Assembly: GCF_030164465.1 (NCBI RefSeq)
Contig: NZ_JASNJE010000029.1
Span: 1-57,812 of the forward strand
Reading direction: 5' to 3'
DNA: 57,812 nt
From: Sedimentitalea xiamensis
GTDB taxonomy: Bacteria > Pseudomonadota > Alphaproteobacteria > Rhodobacterales > Rhodobacteraceae
Part shown: one piece after another, positions 54,663 to 57,812 of the stretch
Layout: each line of letters begins with the position of its first letter
Position numbering within the stretch: position 1 is the first letter of the stretch
Position numbers and translations under genes: made by a program
The notes under the pieces: generated by a model
Told to the model about the DNA's origin: nothing
The model's input: the letters and a program-made list of their open reading frames with translations, nothing else
Databases searched by the model: none

Positions 54663-55490
54663 ATGCCCCTGTTTCAACTTTTCCTTGTGGCCGTCATCCA
54701 GGGCCTGACCGAATTTCTGCCGGTCTCCTCCTCCGGTCACCTGATTCTCCTGCCCGGCCTGACCGGGCTGCAGGATCAGGGGCAACTGATCGACGTCGCA
54801 GTGCATGTCGGCACGCTGGGCGCGGTGATTCTGTATTTCTGGACCGACGTAAGGGCCGGTCTCGTCGGCCTTTTGCAACTGCTGCTCGGCCGGACCGACA
54901 CGCCCGGCGCAAGGCTGGCGCTCGGCCTGATCGTCGCCACGATCCCGGTGATCCTCTGCGGGGCGATGCTGCATTTCACCGGCCTCAGCGACGCGATGCG
55001 CTCGGTCACCGTGATCGGCTGGACCATGCTGATCTTCGGCATCGTTCTCTACTGGGCCGACCAGACCGGCGGCGACAGCAAGACAGCCAAGCACTGGACG
55101 GTCCGGGACGCGCTCGCCATGGGCCTGTGGCAGGCCGTGTCGCTGATCCCCGGCACCTCGCGCTCCGGCATCACGATCACCGGCGCGCGCCGGCTGGGCT
55201 ACGGGCGCGGCGATGCCGCGCGCCTGTCCATGCTGATGTCGATCCCGACGATCATGGCCTCCGGCATCCTGCTCGGCGCCGAAGTCGCGCTGGACGCGAA
55301 CACTTCCGCCATGCGGGACGGCGCCATCGCCGCGGCGCTCGCCTTCGTCTCGGCGCTGCTGGCCCTGACCCTGATGATGCGGCTGCTGCGCAGCATCAGT
55401 TTCACGCCCTACGTGATCTACCGGATCGTGCTGGGTATCGCGCTGCTGGTCTACGCCTACGGCGGATCAGCTCCGCAGGTTGCGGGCTGA
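54663..55490 (+). CDS. uppP: Undecaprenyl-diphosphatase
   Basis: 275-aa integral membrane enzyme of the BacA/UppP family that recycles undecaprenyl pyrophosphate for cell-wall synthesis. The two signature loops EFLPVSSSGHL (N-terminal) and PGTSRSGITITGARRLG are intact, with about eight helices. ATG at 54663 directly at the first helix. Its 3' end overlaps the convergent epimerase by 24 bp. Confidence 0.95.
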   Translation: MPLFQLFLVAVIQGLTEFLPVSSSGHLILLPGLTGLQDQGQLIDVAVHVGTLGAVILYFWTDVRAGLVGLLQLLLGRTDTPGARLALGLIVATIPVILCGAMLHFTGLSDAMRSVTVIGWTMLIFGIVLYWADQTGGDSKTAKHWTVRDALAMGLWQAVSLIPGTSRSGITITGARRLGYGRGDAARLSMLMSIPTIMASGILLGAEVALDANTSAMRDGAIAAALAFVSALLALTLMMRLLRSISFTPYVIYRIVLGIALLVYAYGGSAPQVAG

Positions 55491-56450
55491 GGCGGTCATC
55501 TCGTCATACTGGCCCGACGGACGGAAGCGCCACAGGTATTCCGGCAGCACCGCCCCGATCATCGTCGGCACGATCCCGAGTTCGGCAAAGCCCCTGGAAC
55601 CCTCGGCCACCACGTTGTCCCGCGCCAGATTGCGCAGCTGGTCGCGCGTCAGAACCCCGTTGGCGATCAGCCCGAAGCTGACCACCTGCACCATGTCAAA
55701 ACCGAAGGCCATGATCCGCGCGATCCAGAACGGCAGGTTGATCACGATGCGGCGGCGGTGAATCACCGCCAGCATCTGCTCCACCAGCGCCCGGAGCGTC
55801 TTGACCTCCGGCCCGCCCAGTTCATAGACGCCCAAAGCGGCCTGGCCGGTGACGGCCTTTTCCGCCGCGGCGGCGACATCGTCCACATAGACCGGCTGGA
55901 ACCGGCTTCCGCCGCCCGCGATCATCAGCAGCGGGCCGAACCGGGTCATCCCCGCGAACCGGTTGAAGAAATCGTCCTCCGGTCCGAAAATCACCGACGG
56001 CCGCAGGATCACGGCATCCGGCATGTACCTCAGCACACCCGCCTCGCCCAGCGCCTTCGTGCGGGCATAGTCGCTGTCGGAATCCGCATCCGCCCCGATC
56101 GCCGAGATCTGCACCATCCGCGCCACGCCTGCCGCAGCGGCCAGCCGGGCGACCCGTTCCGCGCCTTCGTCCTGGATCGCGTCGAACCGGTTCTTGCCGG
56201 TCTCGTTCAGAATGCCGACGCAGTTCACAACCGCATCCGCGCCCTGCATCGCCGCCGCAACAGAGGCGTCGTCCCGGATGTTGCACAAGACGGGTTCGAC
56301 CTGCCCGACGACCCCGTAGGGCCTGACGAAAAGCGCTTCGTTCGGACGCCGCACCGCCACGCGCACCCGCCATCCCTGTTTCGCCATGCGGCGCGCGATG
56401 TAACGCCCGACAAAACCGGATCCGCCGTAGATTGTGACCAACTTGGACAT
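55467..56450 (-). CDS. Complex I NDUFA9-like NAD(P)-binding epimerase
   Basis: 327-aa atypical SDR. NAD(P) loop is VTIYGGSGFVGRYIARRM; VVNCVGIL and LRPSVIFGPEDDFFNRF are typical of the NDUFA9 branch, an accessory subunit of mitochondrial complex I that is also found free-standing in alphaproteobacteria. No full YxxxK catalytic pair is seen, consistent with a structural or nucleotide-sensing role. The gene overlaps uppP tail-to-tail. Confidence 0.85.
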   Translation of the reverse strand: MSKLVTIYGGSGFVGRYIARRMAKQGWRVRVAVRRPNEALFVRPYGVVGQVEPVLCNIRDDASVAAAMQGADAVVNCVGILNETGKNRFDAIQDEGAERVARLAAAAGVARMVQISAIGADADSDSDYARTKALGEAGVLRYMPDAVILRPSVIFGPEDDFFNRFAGMTRFGPLLMIAGGGSRFQPVYVDDVAAAAEKAVTGQAALGVYELGGPEVKTLRALVEQMLAVIHRRRIVINLPFWIARIMAFGFDMVQVVSFGLIANGVLTRDQLRNLARDNVVAEGSRGFAELGIVPTMIGAVLPEYLWRFRPSGQYDEMTASARNLRS

Positions 56451-56657
56451 GTCGAGGCTCCCTGAAACATGGGTTTATGTCGATCTACCGCCCAGCCCCC
56501 CGGCGAACAAGGCGCAAAAACGCCGCGCACCTGAATATGGCCGCAAATCACCGCCATATGAGCCGCGGATTCCGATTGCGAGAAGAAGTCGGGGAAACCA
56601 CGAGAATCCATTTGACACCCCTCGCCACTGAGTCTAGAGGAACGGCTCACGACACCT

Positions 56658-56744
56658 GCCCAGGTGGCGGAATTGGTAGACGCGCTAGCTTCAGGTGCTA
56701 GTATTGGCAACGATGTGGAGGTTCGAGTCCTCTCCTGGGCACCA
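56658..56744 (+). tRNA. tRNA-Leu (anticodon CAG)
   Basis: An 87-nt class II tRNA. Acceptor stem GCCCAGG / CCTGGGC, D-arm with GGTAGACGC, anticodon stem CTAGC / GCTAG around loop TTCAGGT (anticodon CAG), a variable arm TATTGGCAACGATG, T-arm GGTTCGAGTCC, and encoded CCA. Adjacent to an integrase gene on the same strand, as expected for an integration site at a tRNA 3' end. Confidence 0.96.
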
Positions 56745-56838
56745 CCAACAAGTGTTGATCACCCATAAAACGTTAGCTATCAGGGGTTTGCGCCTGTGTT
56801 CCGAGACACATTCTGGGACACAAACAGGACAAATCGAA

Positions 56839-57692
56839 ATGGTAGTGGTGGTCAGCTTGAAGCACATCGACGAACTTTCAGGGGGTCGCAAGCGATTCCG
56901 CAGGCGCTGGCCCAAGGACGTTGGCAAGGCTCTGGGTGAGGCGTTCATGCAGCGCCCCATGGTGGCCCGTGAAGGTGCCGCCTTGGTTGCAGAGAGGGAG
57001 ACCTTGCTGCGGGAATTTGACGCCACAGTGGCGAAGCACAGACGCTCTCAGGAGGAACGCGACAGGCTGACCCCAAGGCAGCTTTGGGGGGAGATGCAGG
57101 AGGAAGCCGAGCGACTCACCTCAGGGGTTGTTGGCGATGTAGAAGGAGCCTTGGACGCCTTGGCCGAGGAAGCCCAGCGCAATGAAGACCCATTGCTCTA
57201 TCGAGCGATCAAGACGCCGGAGATAGCGAAGAAGCCTGCACCCACCTTGGCGGATGCCTTCGACCTCTACGCACGTTTGAAGATTGACGACAGCCAAGGG
57301 CGCAACCCACGGAACCGTCTGGACCGCCTCAGAAGGCGCACAGAGACGGCATTGGGGAGGCTCAACGAGTTGCCCCTGGACGACCTCAGGCGGGAACATG
57401 GGCGGGCTGTGTTGGATGTGATGAAGGAGGCGTCCACCTCGACCGGGAAGCCACTGTCCTCCGAGACCATCAAGCGTGAACTGAACATGCTGGCCGCTAT
57501 CACGGAACTTGGCCTTATTGAGTTCGACCTTGCAGGGGTCAGAGCCAACCCATTCCGAAGGCTTGAGACCAAGCGTCCCGGTGAAGCCCCTGTGTCTGCC
57601 ACCGATGCCCGCCTACCGTTGCCCCCTGAGGTCATTGCCGAGGTGCGCCACAGGCTGGCCACCAAGACGAAGACGCCCGACCTGTCCCTGAT
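56839..57692 (+). pseudogene. Tyrosine-type site-specific integrase, 3' truncated by an insertion sequence
   Basis: About 284 codons remain. The N-terminal region (KHIDELSGGRKRFRRRWPKD), a central helical linker and the core-binding domain (PTLADAFDLYARLK ... LSSETIKRELNMLAAI) resemble large integrases of Rhodobacteraceae islands. The Arg-His-Arg-Tyr catalytic domain is missing because the insertion sequence starts at 57693; the frame runs into the element and stops at 57750. Start chosen at 56839. It lies 94 bp after tRNA-Leu(CAG), with a less GC-rich composition than the core genes, marking the edge of a former genomic island. Confidence 0.75.
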
Positions 57693-57812
57693 CTGTGAAC
57701 CGGCATGCAAATTTGACCCCTGTATTGGGGTAATCGGCGTCCAAAAGTGACCCCCCTGATATTTCGTTTCAGAAGCTTCCTCAAAGGATTGAGGGAGCAA
57801 TTTGGGGATGTT
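57693..57812 (+). mobile_element. End of an IS21-like insertion sequence (rest lies beyond the window)
   Basis: Perfect inverted copy of bases 1-120. It begins CTGTGAACC directly after codons of the interrupted integrase, carries AAATTTGACCCC and AAAAGTGACCCC blocks, and ends with AGGGAGCAATTTGGGG before an ATG at 57808, a likely istA start. Only this 120-bp terminus is visible. Confidence 0.6.

Noticed and set aside
56839-57692. A prophage at the right edge
   Set aside because: Only a truncated integrase is visible; no phage structural, lysis or replication gene is in the window.

Overview
The window is about 57.8 kb of GC-rich DNA carrying almost entirely chromosomal genes of a marine-type Rhodobacteraceae (Roseobacter-group or close relative). 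The organism call rests on a petABC cytochrome bc1 operon, a petP/petR regulator pair, xseB-ispA-dxs order, a VPLPA-CTERM surface protein, gltB/gltD, an alphaproteobacterial DapF and high-GC codon use. No phage structural module, CRISPR array or rRNA operon is present.

Both ends stop inside the same mobile element. Bases 1-120 are a perfect inverted copy of 57693-57812 and look like the istA-proximal end of an IS21-type insertion sequence. Just inside the left copy is tRNA-Lys(UUU). Just inside the right copy is a tyrosine-recombinase gene next to tRNA-Leu(CAG), cut off before its catalytic half by the insertion.

Layout: 0.2-2.6 kb, tRNA-Lys, dapF, mtaB. 2.6-7.3 kb, a class III cyclase-TPR protein and petABC. 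7.5-12.1 kb, a GST, a PaiB-like protein and a thiBPQ thiamine importer behind a TPP riboswitch. 12.3-15.3 kb, aroC, two small membrane proteins and an EamA transporter. 15.6-19.4 kb, a DUF3604 / parvulin / HupE-UreJ cluster, the best candidate here for a little-described system. 19.5-25.8 kb, ilvE, petPR, then a deacetylase-like gene with xseB-ispA-dxs (isoprenoid precursors). 25.8-28.3 kb, an Mrr-type restriction protein overlapping dxs, an SDR and a methyltransferase. 28.4-34.7 kb, an acyl-CoA catabolic cluster with a divergent LysR regulator and a VOC protein. 34.8-38.1 kb, coupled ade-amn purine salvage. 38.2-42.5 kb, HU, a VPLPA-CTERM protein, an EamA transporter, and a glutathione peroxidase/msrB/msrA repair group. 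42.5-43.0 kb, an AT-richer gap with three terminator-like hairpins and a possible small RNA. 43.0-47.8 kb, a solitary hydantoinase A, queG, a GST and mtgA. 47.9-54.4 kb, gltD, a GFA protein and gltB. 54.7-56.5 kb, uppP and an NDUFA9-like epimerase.

The most unusual sequence structures are an in-frame insertion of about 30 residues in queG built around a perfect 16-bp hairpin, a dispersed intergenic repeat present four times (one copy supplies the queG start codon), and four TGCAC motifs spaced exactly 11 bp apart ahead of the GFA gene. All functional calls are from reading motifs and family resemblance; no database search was run.
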